Positions 9,823-19,589 of a DNA stretch of 64,000 nt are shown piece after piece. A program made the position numbers and the translations under genes. The stretch is from positions 40,001 through 104,000 of the forward strand of contig CAUYUJ010001703.1 in the NCBI GenBank assembly GCA_963575745.1. The letters run 5' to 3'. The DNA is from Prorocentrum cordatum. Its lineage: Eukaryota > Sar > Dinophyceae > Prorocentrales > Prorocentraceae. The notes beneath the pieces were generated by a model. The model saw nothing but the letters and a program-made list of their open reading frames with translations, made no database searches and had not been told where the DNA came from. The stretch's first letter is position 1, and each line of letters opens with the position of its first letter.

Positions 9823-10182
9823 TCACTCGTAGTAGCATCCGAACACCATGGCCGTTGCGAAGAGCGAGCTGTTAGCGTACGTGTACGAGGCCCAGTTGTC
9901 GGACGTGCCGTCCCAGAGGCACTTGGAGGCGATGCGCACTCCCTGGGACCCCTGTTCTCCGATAACCAGCTGGACTATGATCTTGTAGCGGGGTATGCTG
10001 AGCTCCTTCACGGCGGCCTTGATGTCATTGGCCAATTCCAGAGTCCACGCCTTGGCGTCCTCCGCGTTGTACTCCTTGTCTCTGAGGTACTCGTTCATCA
10101 CTTTCTCCGTGGCCTCTGTGACCTTCGAGGGCAAGAACTTCTCCTCGTCCTTTGGTGCCATGATGTACGTGTTCTCCCATAC
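9823..10182 (-). CDS. Tctex1-family dynein light chain, terminal exon
   Basis: This exon encodes the C-terminal domain of a Tctex1/DYNLT-type dynein light chain, a small dimeric subunit of dynein motors in cilia/flagella or the cytoplasm. It reads 119 codons to a TGA at 9825-9823. It begins VWENTY, then an acidic MAPKDEEKF stretch, a first helix (about 22-35), a second (about 40-55), and the family's end: IPRYKIIVQLVIGEQ (strand), VRIASKCLWD, then DNWASYTYANSSLFA and a final CYYE. The CLWD, Y-x-N-x-SLF and terminal Y-x-E pattern is diagnostic. The start is set by a splice acceptor: pyrimidine-rich DNA ending CTGCAG directly before GTATGG, at 10183/10182. The frame stays open upstream to 10215 but loses family likeness. 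Earlier exons were not located. The closest relatives are probably the flagellar/IFT Tctex1-domain proteins. Confidence 0.85.
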   Translation of the reverse strand, partial: VWENTYIMAPKDEEKFLPSKVTEATEKVMNEYLRDKEYNAEDAKAWTLELANDIKAAVKELSIPRYKIIVQLVIGEQGSQGVRIASKCLWDGTSDNWASYTYANSSLFATAMVFGCYYE

Positions 10183-10330
10183 CTGCAGGAAGATCACATG
10201 GCATACTACTACCATCGTCCGGAGGTCCGAGGAGCGACCGTGGAGGGGCCCGAGGAGCAGCGGGCCCCTTCAGAGCACGAACTCTTCCTCATCTCAGCGC
10301 CTTCAAACTGCGTGCCTGCGCCGTATCAGA

Positions 10331-10546
10331 CGCCTCCAGGATGGGGTCGGACTGGGTGGGATCAGACAGTCGAGCCGCATCGCCGATGCATCGCCGATGC
10401 GTCGGCGACGTCGGCGACGCATCGCCGATGCATCGGCGATGTCGGTGTGGAGAAAACTGGGCCCCACATCGAGCCGCATCAGCGATGCATCGGCGAGGCG
10501 GCGCGATCCTCCGACCCAACCTGCTCGGGCCCCATCTGGGAGGCGC
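10331..10546. mobile_element. Foldback element family A, copy 1
   Basis: About 40-bp imperfect inverted arms, CGCCTCCAGGATGGGGTCGG at the left and its complement CCCCATCTGGGAGGCG at the right, enclose short palindromic words (CGATGCATCG and GCGTCGGCGACG types). A second copy with the same arms and interior is at 62787-63005. Frames here give repeated His-Arg-Arg-Cys peptides from the DNA repeat alone. Confidence 0.8.
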
Positions 10547-11397
10547 TAGGAATTTAGCCGCCTGGGCCCCGAGCACCTGCACCTGGGGCTGGCGCGCCTC
10601 CCCCTGCTGCTCCCCCATGGCCGCGAAGGACTGAGGGGCAACGACAGAGGGGGACTGGCACAGGGGGGGGGGGAGACATCGACCTGGAATCGGAGATACA
10701 TCGCCAACAGATCGGCGATAGGCCCCCGACAGTGAATCCCCACGTGGCTGGGCAGGGTGGGACTATCGGGCCCATATCCCCACGTGGCTGGGCAGGGTGG
10801 GGCTATCGGGCCCCTATCGGCGATCAATGGGCGACTGGGGGTCGATGGCCCCCACCATGTGCCTATGCCCACACCCTGTCGTTCGAGTCGGAGATCGACT
10901 GCAGAATTGATTGGCCCCCAAGTCGATTCTCTCGTCGAGCCCATGAGAGGTACGCAGAACGTTCGCAGATCCACAAGCATTCCTGTGGTAGGGTCGACGA
11001 GGAAATCAATCCTGGGGTGAATCGACTCTGCGGTCGATCTCCTGCTCGAATCGCTGCCCCAGAAAGGCCCTGCGCCGCGCGGCAAACTGGCCGAGGCGCG
11101 GCGACGGAGAGGCCCCCCGCGGGCCGCCCCCCGAGGCCGGGTGCGGCGCAGGCGGGCCGCCCTGCGCTGGACTCTGGCTGCGGAGAGACCGACGGACGGA
11201 TCGGGGATGGAGGCTCGAGGATGGAGGTTCGAGGAGCGCTAAAAAAAGGCTGAGAGGTGCCTAGGGCATAATGCCTCGCCGCGACGAGGCTGGCCCCAAT
11301 CACGGGCCGAACAAACTCCCCCAACGGCAGGGGCGGCGACGAGGAGCCCGGGGGTCCCACCAGACAGGCGCATCCCAGCAACAGCCCTGCCAGGAGG
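10547..11397. repeat. Low-copy GC-rich DNA with a 41-bp tandem duplication
   Basis: Two adjacent 41-bp units start at about 10735 and 10776 (CCCCACGTGGCTGGGCAGGG, CTATCGGGCCC). A G run (about 10666-10675) precedes them. Near 11205-11240, GGATGGAGG(C/T)TCGAGG is repeated. The long minus frame over 10863-11867 mixes several repeats and has no domain. Confidence 0.6.
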
Positions 11398-11525
11398 TTG
11401 GATGATCGAGGTTCGACGATCGAAGTTCGAGGATTCTGGTTCGAGGATCGAGGATGATCGAGGGTCGAGATCAGAGGGACGAAGTTCGAGATTCGAGGTT
11501 TGAGAATCGAGCTTCGAGGGTCCTG
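11398..11525 (+). repeat. TCGAGGTTCGA degenerate minisatellite
   Basis: About 12 short units vary around GATCGAGGTTCGA. The motif is partly self-complementary (TTCGAA/TCGA), so the block can form many small hairpins. Confidence 0.8.
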
Positions 11526-11685
11526 AATATACTTGGGGTTAAAAAGAGGCCACTGCACAATATTTCGACTCCACCACTGTGCACAAGGTTTCTGGACCAC
11601 CCCATTGCGTACGGGTGCTTTGAACCCCCAATGCACGGGATCTCTCCACTCCGCCTCTGGTCCCGTCGTATACAATGCTCGTTCG

Positions 11686-11870
11686 ATGTTGCATCGCCCA
11701 TACTTTCCCCCGAAGATCCGAGCACATTTTATGACCACCACCACCACCAAGGTCGGGAAACATATGCGGTCCGATGTGGTGCAATTCTGCTGCGGTGGAA
11801 GACCCGCAGGCCCCCTCCAATTGCCAACGGCAATGCCCGCCGCCGACGCCACCCCCTCCCGCCTCAAGGT
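11686..11870 (+). repeat. Long inverted repeat, left arm (partner 13318-13510)
   Basis: The reverse complement of 13318-13510 aligns along the whole ~185 bp, at roughly 75-80 percent by eye. Shared words on the minus strand include GGGTCTTCCACCG, ATTGCACCA/CTGCACCA, TGTGCTCGGATCT and TGCAACATC. The same 40-residue frame can be read in both arms. Differences fall at all codon positions, so this is repeat DNA and not a conserved exon. Confidence 0.75.
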
Positions 11871-11921
11871 AATTTGGTACAGAGAGCCTCCGGGAGAAAT
11901 TCACAAAAACTCCACGAGTAT

Positions 11922-12059
11922 GATGTCTCGGAGATCCGCGCGAATTTCTCGAAACTGCACAAGACCCCGCGCGCGGAGCGCGCCAGGGGCAGCGCCGGAG
12001 GCGCCGCCCGGGAGGCCCGTCGCGGATCCAAGAGATCTGCGCGGACCTCAGAGACATCC
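11922..12059. mobile_element. Foldback element family B, copy 2
   Basis: The 32-bp arms 11924-11955 and the complement of about 12027-12058 match at roughly 26 positions (GATGTCTC, GAG, TCCGCGC, CTC). The interior carries GCGCCAGGGGCAGCGCCGG, shared with copy 1. The motif AATTCGCCGGCCC at 12111 also recurs near 17234, 17273, 22923 and 22963. Confidence 0.7.
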
Positions 12060-12254
12060 TGCTTCTTCTGCGAGGCCAATTCTGATACACCACCACCGCC
12101 CGCAACAACAAATTCGCCGGCCCAACGGGCCAGAGGCGTGCTAAGATCTCCGGTAACTGATTAACAATTCTCTAGTTCGCGCGCGCGGGGCGGCCCCTGG
12201 GGGTCCCTGGACGAAAAGTACCCCGGGCGAGTCCCGGCTGATCCCCGGGCGACT

Positions 12255-12830
12255 CCACCAGAGCGCGCACCAACAGGGCTCCGAGACGTCCCCGCGAGGC
12301 CCAAGCAAGGCCACGAGGCCCCCAAGAGGCCCCCAAGATGGTACACGAGGCGTCCGACATGCCACAAGATCGCTCCAAGACTCCCAAGATAGCCCCCAGA
12401 CGCTTCAAGAGGCCTCCAAGAGCACTCCCAAGAGGGCCCCAAGAGGCAAAATTCATTGTTTTTTCCCAAGGGTTTTGAAACATTTTGGAGCTTCCACCTT
12501 TTCGGCTTCCCGACGCCCCAAGACGGCCCAAGAGGCCCCCAAGATCGCCCCAAGAGGGCCCAAGAGGCCCCCAAGAGGGCCCCAAGATGGCCCAAGAGGG
12601 CTCGAAGACGGCCCAAGAAGCCTCCAAGACGGTCCAAGAGGGCCCCAAGAACGCCCCCAAAGGGGCCCCAGAGAGGGAACACGAAACAACATTTCGAGCC
12701 CTCGGCCCTAAGAAGCCCCCACGAGGCCCCAAGAGGCCCCTAAGAGGCCCCAAGAGGCCCCCACGAGGCCCTCAGGAGGCCCCCAAGAGTCCCCCAAGCG
12801 GCCCCAGGAGGCCCCCCAAATGTCCCCCCG
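12255..12830 (-). repeat. CCAAGA minisatellite element, second copy
   Basis: CCAAGAGGCCCC-type units fill this stretch on the + strand. Two non-repeat spacers, about 12448-12530 and 12668-12715 (AGAGAGGGAACACGAA), are the inverted counterparts of the spacers at 5458-5545 and 5270-5310. Their order is reversed, as expected for an inverted copy of the same element. Confidence 0.8.
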
Positions 12831-13317
12831 AGCACGCAAGCAAGTGCAGGCGATGCTACAATGTGCTCTCCTTTCGGTAGACTCCCCACGGGGCCCCTAC
12901 AGACTTGCAACAAGCGTCAAGAACCTGCCCAAAAAGCACTGTCCAGGAGCGTTCACAAATGCCGCGAAGAAGCCCTCCTTACGCCGGAAAGCCCGGAAAG
13001 CCGGGTGGGGTGAGCTGTTCTTCTCACCACCGCGCCCTCTCACACAATGGCTTCCGCACGCCGCCCAGAGCGCGATGCCTCCCAGACTGTATGGGCCGGC
13101 GGAATGAGCGAAGCGATTAAATCATTGCCAACATGATTGGAGGCAGGGTCATGCCCGACGACGCTGCGACTCCGCGGCGATCCAGAGCGCGGCGCGGCGG
13201 GCGGGCGCCGTGGCAGGGGAATTCCTGAATCAGAAACAGCACTTCTTGGCGGTGGTGTATAAACTTCGCTCCTCTTTGTAACCGGAATTATTCACACCAC
13301 CACCGCGTGCGTGTTGA
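12831..13317. other. No gene recognised
   Basis: Low-copy DNA. The word GGAATGAGCGAAGCGATTAAAT at about 13102 resembles 34285-34305 (GAAATGAGCGAAGCGATTG), a fragment of a dispersed repeat. No exon is supported. Confidence 0.4.
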
Positions 13318-13510
13318 AGAATTCGGTTTCGGTCCTTACAAGGGAGAGGCATCCCGATTGCCGTTGGCGGCGGGAGGGGGTTGCGGGTCTTCCACCGGAG
13401 CAGAACTGCACCAAATCGGATAGTATATGTCTCCCGCTACTGGCCGTGGTGGTGTTCATATATTGTGCTCGGATCTGCGGGGCAAATTGCCTCCGTTGCA
13501 ACATCATCAG
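13318..13510 (-). repeat. Long inverted repeat, right arm
   Basis: Inverted partner of 11686-11870, about 1.45 kb away. The two arms flank a family B foldback element and the CCAAGA element copy. The pair could fold as one long hairpin. Confidence 0.75.
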
Positions 13511-13799
13511 TCAGCCAGGAACCGTGCCTAAACGGCACCTCGGTTGCAGATCACGTGCATGAGGATATGTACAGCAGTACACCAGCGTCAGGGGTGACAG
13601 GAGCCGGAGCTGAGAGATCCTGTGTCGGCTGTAGTGGGATTCCGTGGCCCGGATTGTTGTTGTTTGTGACTTGATGTTGATGACTTCTCTGTGTTGATCC
13701 CCTCCTCTGATGCACCCTCGGATTTCTAAAATTGAAGAGCCCCCGGGGCTTGAACCATTGTTTGCACAAGAGTGAAAACTTGTACCTCAGACTGTGCCC

Positions 13800-13945
13800 A
13801 TGGCCCCCGGTTTACAACAACGACGGCTCTCGCTTAGTCGCTTAGTCCCACCAGCCCTTTCCGGCTTGAATGGTTTAGCGGGTTTCCTCTTCTAACCCCC
13901 CTCTTCCCTTTCGGGGAAGGGTTTTACCACTGTTCCCTGTTGATA
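13800..13945 (+). repeat. TTCG-hairpin dispersed repeat, copy 2
   Basis: Partner of 4660-4805. It contains CCCACCAGCCCT, GGTTTAGCGGGTTTCCTC and a CTTCCC/GGGGAAG stem. It is preceded by TTACAACAACGACGGCTCTCGC, a word also seen at about 17435-17465 and 19285. Confidence 0.55.
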
Positions 13946-14955
13946 AGCAACTCCTCCCCCAAGAAATCTGCAGCCAACCAGGACAAATGCCAACATCCCC
14001 CCCATTCCTGCCAACAAGCAGTACAAAACAAACTTTGGAGCAAAATCTTGGGTCATGCTCGTGGGCCCCGCGAGAACTTTGTATTGATGTTTGACCGGGA
14101 CGGCGGGGTTGCCCTCATATTATTGCCTGCCTTGCGCAAGGCCACACTCCCTCCCAACAAAACCATGCAACATACACTTTGCGGCCAAATCTGGATCGGC
14201 CACCCCGTGATCACTGTACATTGGTGTCTGACAAGGACCGCGGGGGTGCTAGCATATTCCTTGCTGTGTGCAGGTCCACCAGAGGCCATGACAGCGTCCC
14301 CGCCGCCGATTGCGCACTGGCTTTCGAAAAGGATGGTGGGAGCCGACATGTTTCCCAATGTGTGCTGTCACGTGCGCGGGCGCACCTGGCACGCGCTGCG
14401 CGTGCCCCCGACGTGGTGCACCTGGCGCGGCTGGACCGTGCGGCACACGTGACGCACGTGGAGCGCGTGGAGCATCTGGCGCGCGAGGCGTGCCTGGCCC
14501 GATTGGGCCCCAGGAGTGCCTGGCGCACCTGGAGCGCCTGGCACGCGTGGCGCACCTCGCCCCATCGCGCACATGGGGTCTGTATGATTCCCAGTAGCTG
14601 CCGATCCATAGACGACCGCTGAACATGCTGAGGCCCGGGTGCTACTTGATGTATTGGGGGGCCGGGTGGGGGTGAGCCAGGCGGGGAGGGCGTCTGGGAG
14701 GGCCTATTAATATACACCCCCCTCCCCCAGGCGACTGGGAGCCAACTCAAGTGCATGCGCCCCCCCCATCCCTTTGTAAAACAACCATACGAAACACACT
14801 CTGCCCCCACCATCCCTTGTATTATCCCTGCAAAGCAACCTAACAGCGATGTGTAGAAGCATATCTGAAAGCATTCCCCTTAAGATTCAGATGAAAATCC
14901 AGTTGTAGAGTTCTGCTGTTCTCGCAGTCGTAGTCGCATTCGCGAAGACAGTCGC
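13946..14955. repeat. Diverged ~100-bp repeats, no gene
   Basis: Related blocks recur at about 14023-14120, 14165-14275 and 14300-14360, then more weakly at 14750-14830 and 15745-15835. Each has ACAAACTTTG/ACACTTTGCGG, ATCTTGG/ATCTGGAT, a GGTGTCTGACAAGGACCGCG-type core and CCACCATCCCTT. From 14380 to 14570, GGCGC(A/G)CCTGGCACGCG-type units appear. Open frames span them without a recognisable product. Confidence 0.5.
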
Positions 14956-14959
14956 AGCG

Positions 14960-15301
14960 GCAACGGCAGTCGCAGTCACAGCCTCAGCCTCAGCCTGCCT
15001 CAGCCTCAGCCTCAGCCTGCCTCAGCCTCAGCCTGCCTCAGCCTCAGCCTCAGCCTGCTTCAGCCTCAGCCTCAGTCTGCCTTCAGCCTCGGCCTCAGCC
15101 TCAGCCTGCCTCAGCCTCAGCCTGCATCAGCCTCAGCCTCAGCCTCAGCCTGCCTCAGCATCAGCCTGCTTCAGCCTCAGCCTCAGCCTGCCTCAGCCTC
15201 AGCCTCAGTCTGCTTCAGCCTCAGCCTCAGTCTGCCTTCAGCCTCGGCCTCAGCCTCAGCCTGCCTCAGCCTCAGCCTGCCTCAGCCTCAGCCTGCCTCA
15301 G
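14960..15301 (+). repeat. CAGCCT minisatellite
   Basis: Hexamer CAGCCT with periodic CTGC insertions gives higher-order units such as CAGCCTCAGCCTGCCT. It is uninterrupted from about 14980 and joins the 73-bp array directly. Confidence 0.95.
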
Positions 15302-15594
15302 CATTCAAAATGTGGCCCAGGAATGGAGTTCTGGGAACTAGAAGAACACGAAGTGGCCTACAGTTGGCTCCGGGCATTCAAAATCATGCCCAGGAATGGA
15401 GTTCTGGGAACTTGAAGAGCACGAAGTGGCCTACAGTTGGCTCCGGGCATCCAAAATGTGGCCCGGGAATGGAGTTCTGGGAAATCGAAGAGCACGAAGT
15501 GGCCTAGAGTTGGCTCCGGGCATCCAAAATGTGGCCCGGGAATGGAGTTCTGGGAAGTCGAAGAGCACGAAGTGGCCTACAGTTGGCTCGGGAG
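15302..15594 (+). repeat. 73-bp tandem repeat, four units
   Basis: Units start at about 15302, 15375, 15448 and 15521. Each reads CATTCAAAATGTGGCCC (or CATCCAAAAT), GGAATGGAGTTCTGGGAA, GAGCACGAAGTGGCCTA and GTTGGCTC. 73 is not a multiple of 3, so no single frame repeats in phase. The 15595-15823 stretch after it holds no recognised gene. Confidence 0.9.
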
Positions 15595-15823
15595 CACCAA
15601 GAGCGATTTTGCGAGGATGTCCCAAACGATTTCTGCTTCGACGGCAGCCTCCCCGGGTCCCGCCCAGACCCCCCTGAGGAGTCATGATGCTCTCTTTTGA
15701 GACCACTAGAAACCTATCAGCAAGAGCTGTTAGGTAACAAAACAATATAACACACACTCGGTTTCCAAATTCGGAGCATGCGCAGCGAACCCGATGCGGC
15801 CTCCCCCCACCATCCCTTTCAAA

Positions 15824-17345
15824 CATGATCGACCCACGAACCCGGAAAGGAATATAGAAATGTAAGGCATTGCATCATTTCAAAGACACCTGATTGGACG
15901 ACGGGCACATGCTATGCTGAATGTATCGATGATGATGTACTGTGCCGAGGGCTGTGCTGTGCTACGCCGTGCTGAACTGCGATGTGCCATGCCGCGATTG
16001 TGCTCTATATAGCGTTGGGGATCGAGTCCTCCCTGGCATCCGAGTCCTCACCAAACTGATCTGGAGCGTAAGCTCGAGCTGCCTGAGCAGATGGTAGCTG
16101 CCCCAGAACTAATCGACAGAGGGAACATGCCAGGAGGACGCGCCGAGGAACGTCCCAAGGGACGCGCCAGGCGACGTGCCAAGGGACGTGCCATGGGCAC
16201 GCACCGCGGGACGTGCCAAGGGGACGCGCTACGGAACGTGCCAGTGGACGTGCCGAGGGACGTGCCAGGGGACGCTCCGCGCGACGTGCCAGTGGACTCG
16301 CCAAGGAACGCGCCAAGGAACGTGCCAAGGTGCATAGTTGAGTGTATCGATCTTGATGTACCGTGCCGACGGCTGTGCTGTGCTGGGCCGTGCTGAACTG
16401 CGATGTGCCATGCCGCGATTGTGCTCTGTATAGCGTTGTGGATCGAGTCCTCCCTGGCATCCGAGTCCTCACCGAACTGATCTGGATCGTAAGCTCGAGC
16501 TGCCTGAGCAGATGGTAGCTGCCCCAGAACTAATCGACAGAGGGAACATGCCAAGAGGACGCGCCGCGGAACGTCCCAAGGGACGCGCCAGGCGACGTGC
16601 CAGGGGACGTGCCATGGGCACGCACCGCGGGACGTGCCAAGGGGACGCGCTACGGAACGTGCCAATGGACGTGCACCGCGCGACGTGCCAGGTGGACTCG
16701 CCACGGGACGCTCCGCGGAACGTGCCAGGCAACATGCCATGCTGCAATGCTCAGGGTATCGATATTGATGTACCGTGCCGAGGGCTGTGCTGTGCCTGGG
16801 CGACCTGGACACGTGAAAACAAAACACGCGTTTCGCTCAAGACGTTGTCAGCATATCCTCAAGCTAGACATCCGCCTGGGCAACCTGGACACGTGCAAAC
16901 AAGCATCTCGCTCGAGACATCCTCAACAAATGCTCATGCTAGACATCCGCCTGGGCGACCTGGACACGTGAAAACAAGCCTCTGGTTCGAGACATCCTCA
17001 ACAAATCCTCATGCTAGACATCTGTCTGGGCCACCTGGAGGCGTGAAACCAGGCGTCTCGCTCGAGACATCCTCAAGACCTGGGCACGTGAAAACAAGCA
17101 ATCCACTTGAGAAATCCTCAGAATTCAGGTCCCCAGGAGAGGACACTCTATAACACAAAACAAGAGTTTTGCTTGAGACATCCTCAACATATTCTGAAAA
17201 CAAGCGTTTCGCTCGAGACATCCTCAAAACATAATTCGCCGGCCCTACGCGACCTCGTTATTTATCGCAGAATAATTTCGCCGGCCCTACAGCCGTCGAA
17301 ACCGGGGGGAACCAACTAAAAGATAAAAGAGAACCCTGGGCTCGA
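15824..17345 (+). repeat. ~1.5-kb segmental duplicate, copy A
   Basis: Nearly the whole segment recurs at 21508-23043. Internal structure: two ~422-bp tandem units (GAACTAATCGACAGAGGG at 16105 and 16527), each containing degenerate GGGACGTGCCA units; then ~72-bp tandem units from about 16800 to 17230 (CTAGACATCCGCCTGGGC, CACGTGAAAACAAGC, CGCTCGAGACATCCTC). The end is marked by AATTCGCCGGCCCTA twice. The Ala/Arg-rich frames are translations of GACGTGCCA units. Confidence 0.9.
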
Positions 17346-17429
17346 GCCCTTTCCGGGAAAAACAATACAGAGTACACTTGGCGGCGGCGGCGGCTGCGGC
17401 GGCCGCGGCGGGGGCAGGTTACAACAACA

Positions 17430-17690
17430 ACGGCCCCCAGGTTACAACAACAACGGCTCACGCCTGATAGCGCCTCACAATTTAGCCAGGACCCCCGCTC
17501 CCGCCCGAGACTTCCTCGCATGTTATTCAGGAATCGCGCTCTCGCTGGGGAATTCCTTACAATTGATTCAAACAGCGCTTTCCCGGCGCTCTGGAGTCGC
17601 GCTCTCGCTGGAGACTTGCTTGCAACTGGCTCAAGAAGAACGCCTTTGCATTGGAATTTCCGGTGATTTGCTCAAGCGCCGCGCTTCCGA
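17430..17690 (+). repeat. CTCGCTCGAGACTTCCTC-type dispersed repeat, block 1
   Basis: Short units around GCTCTCGCTCGAGACTTCCTCGCAA, each followed by an A/T-rich CAATT block, occur here three or four times. They recur at 19219-19580 and 21140-21400, with weaker traces at 553-580 and 61110-61225. It often follows GTTACAACAACAACGGC. Confidence 0.65.
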
Positions 17691-18015
17691 CATCAAGGTA
17701 CCAGGAGTCGCGCCCGTTGTGGCCCCATGTGCATGCCCTTCGTGGCCCCGTTGTCACAGTTTGTGGCCCCCTCACTGTCCTACGGTGCCCAGTTGCTATC
17801 CTCAGTGGCCCCATCGTTGCCTTCTGTGGCTCCGCATTATCTGCCCTTCGTGGCCCCCGCTCGTTCGCGCTCTTCGTGGCCCCAAACGCATTCCCGTCTT
17901 GTCCCCGCTGTCGCCCTACGTGGCCTACTTCGTGTCCTTCGTGGCCCTGCTGGCTCTCGCTTTCGCTCGTCGTCGCCGTCGTCGTCGTCGTCGCCGTCGT
18001 CGTCGACGTCGTCGT
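17690..18015 (+). repeat. CGTGGCCCC repeats and GTC microsatellite
   Basis: CGTGGCCCC or TGTGGCCCC recurs every 25-35 bp from about 17705 to 17950, resembling the core of the 90-bp satellite. It ends in a (GTC)n tract at about 17966-18015. Confidence 0.65.
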
Positions 18016-18184
18016 GGTCGGTCCCCTGTCCGTCCCTCTCAGGGTCGGGTCGACGGTCCGCGGCCGCCCCGCCGATCAGCGCTGCCGCTGGCCAAGCCGA
18101 CGGTCCGCGGCCTCCCCGCCGCTTGCCGGGGTCCGGCCTGCAGGGAAGAAAGGTATACCTCCCAAAAGGCGTTCGATCGAAGAC

Positions 18185-19091
18185 GGAGAGGGCGGGTATC
18201 GAAGGTTTGGGAAATACGCGGTATTGGACACTCGAGCAGATAAGGACGAACAGTCTTACAATGATGGTTGTTGTTGTTGTATGTTGTTGTTGTTGCTGCT
18301 GCTGTTGTTGGTGTTGTTGTTGTCGTTGAACATTATTACTTCTAAAGAATAATTATTGTTGGGACCCCTGGTGCACGACCCCCCCGCCGCGCCTAGGCCG
18401 CAGCCACGTTTTCATCACTTTCGTGAGGAAGTCTCAGGCAAAACGGGTTGGTCCGGATCCGGTTGTGTTGTTACGATCGGTTTTCCCTTGGCAAAAAATA
18501 AGCTAAAGTGGACATTTCTTGTTCTAACATAACCAAACTTCAAGAACCCCTTGCAAAAAATAAGGTAAAGTGGACATTCGCGCGCGCAAGACGAAATCCT
18601 TCCAAAACCTTAGTTTTCGTAGCGATTTTAACATAAAAACATCAAAAAACCAATGGTTTTTCAAAAAAAAAAATCAAAATTTCATCCCGCGCGCTCTTGC
18701 GGATTCGTAGGAAACCCAACACTTTTTAAACATTTCTGTCAAACGGGCTTTTGCGAGCAACTTTTTCGAACTTCTGCAACAACGGTTGCGCACCTGCCAG
18801 GGCCATCATCCCTGTCAAATAATACCATGCGGGACACATTCGTTTTTTCTTCGCGCGCGCACGCCGTCGTCGTCGGCCGCGGGGCCCTGAATAGTAGCCA
18901 CGGTCGTCCGCATGCCACGAAGTGAAGTGTCCGAACGTCATAGGGCGGGAAGCTGGGTGTGGGTGGTGGCGAAGAGTCGTTTGGAAATTTGGTAGAGCTT
19001 GAACCGGCCCCCCCACAAAGTGGGGGTATTGCCCGCCTCCTATGAAAACCCTGGCACTGGTGAGAACGGTGTGTCCCCGCGTGCTAGTAAG

Positions 19092-19134
<43 letters not shown>

Positions 19135-19165
19135 GACTACTCATTTCTAGACAATGATTATTGCT
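18185..19165 (+). repeat. Microsatellite-bordered element F, short copy
   Basis: A GGCGGGTATCGAAGGTTTGG block leads into a GTT array (about 18268-18330), then an AT-richer unit to about 19090, then a second GTT array (19093-19135). The body matches 28912-29990, which carries about 330 extra bp. The motif CATTATTACTTCTAAAGAAT, then AATTATTG, follows the left GTT array, and a related motif (CATTTCTAGACAATGATTATTG) follows the right one. Two 59-bp internal repeats contain CCTTGCAAAAAATAAG. A 90-codon + frame at 18653 is shared with the other copy only because the DNA is nearly identical. Confidence 0.8.
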
Positions 19166-19218
19166 GATCTCTGGAAGCGGTTCCGGGCGCTCTCGCCTCG
19201 ACGCCGCCTACATTTTTC

Positions 19219-19580
19219 TTGACAACGAGGCTCCCGCTCGAGCGTTGGCTTGACCCTAAAAGTGCGCCCTTGAAGACCCAGCTACGACAACAACGGCCCC
19301 CGCTCGATACTACCTCACAATTTACTTCGAGTCACCTTGGCCAGAGAGGCCTCCGAACTCAGGAATGGCGCTCTCGATCAAGACTCCTTCGCAATTCAAT
19401 CAAATTGGCGGGGGCCCAGCCACGACGACACAGGCTCCTGCTCGACATTTCCTCGCGATTTACTCCGAGAGCCCCTGGCCAGGAAGGCCCCCGAACTCAG
19501 GAACGGCGCTCTCGCTCGAGACTTCCTCACGATTCAATCAAATTGGTGGAGGCCCACATGCGACGAAAGGGCCCTTTTCG
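19219..19580 (+). repeat. CTCGCTCGAGACTTCCTC-type repeat, block 2
   Basis: About four units of ~95 bp, each with GAACTCAGGAA(T/C)GGCGCTCTCG, GA(C)TTCCTC, AATTCAATCAAATTGG and GGCCAG. It leads into the CAGAGGCCC array. Confidence 0.75.
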
Positions 19581-19589
19581 ATACTTCCT

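Noticed and set aside
13311-13562. Peptide shared between 13311-13562 (+) and the minus frame near 11680-11870
   Set aside because: The DNA is an inverted repeat; differences are spread over all codon positions, so there is no sign of protein-level constraint.
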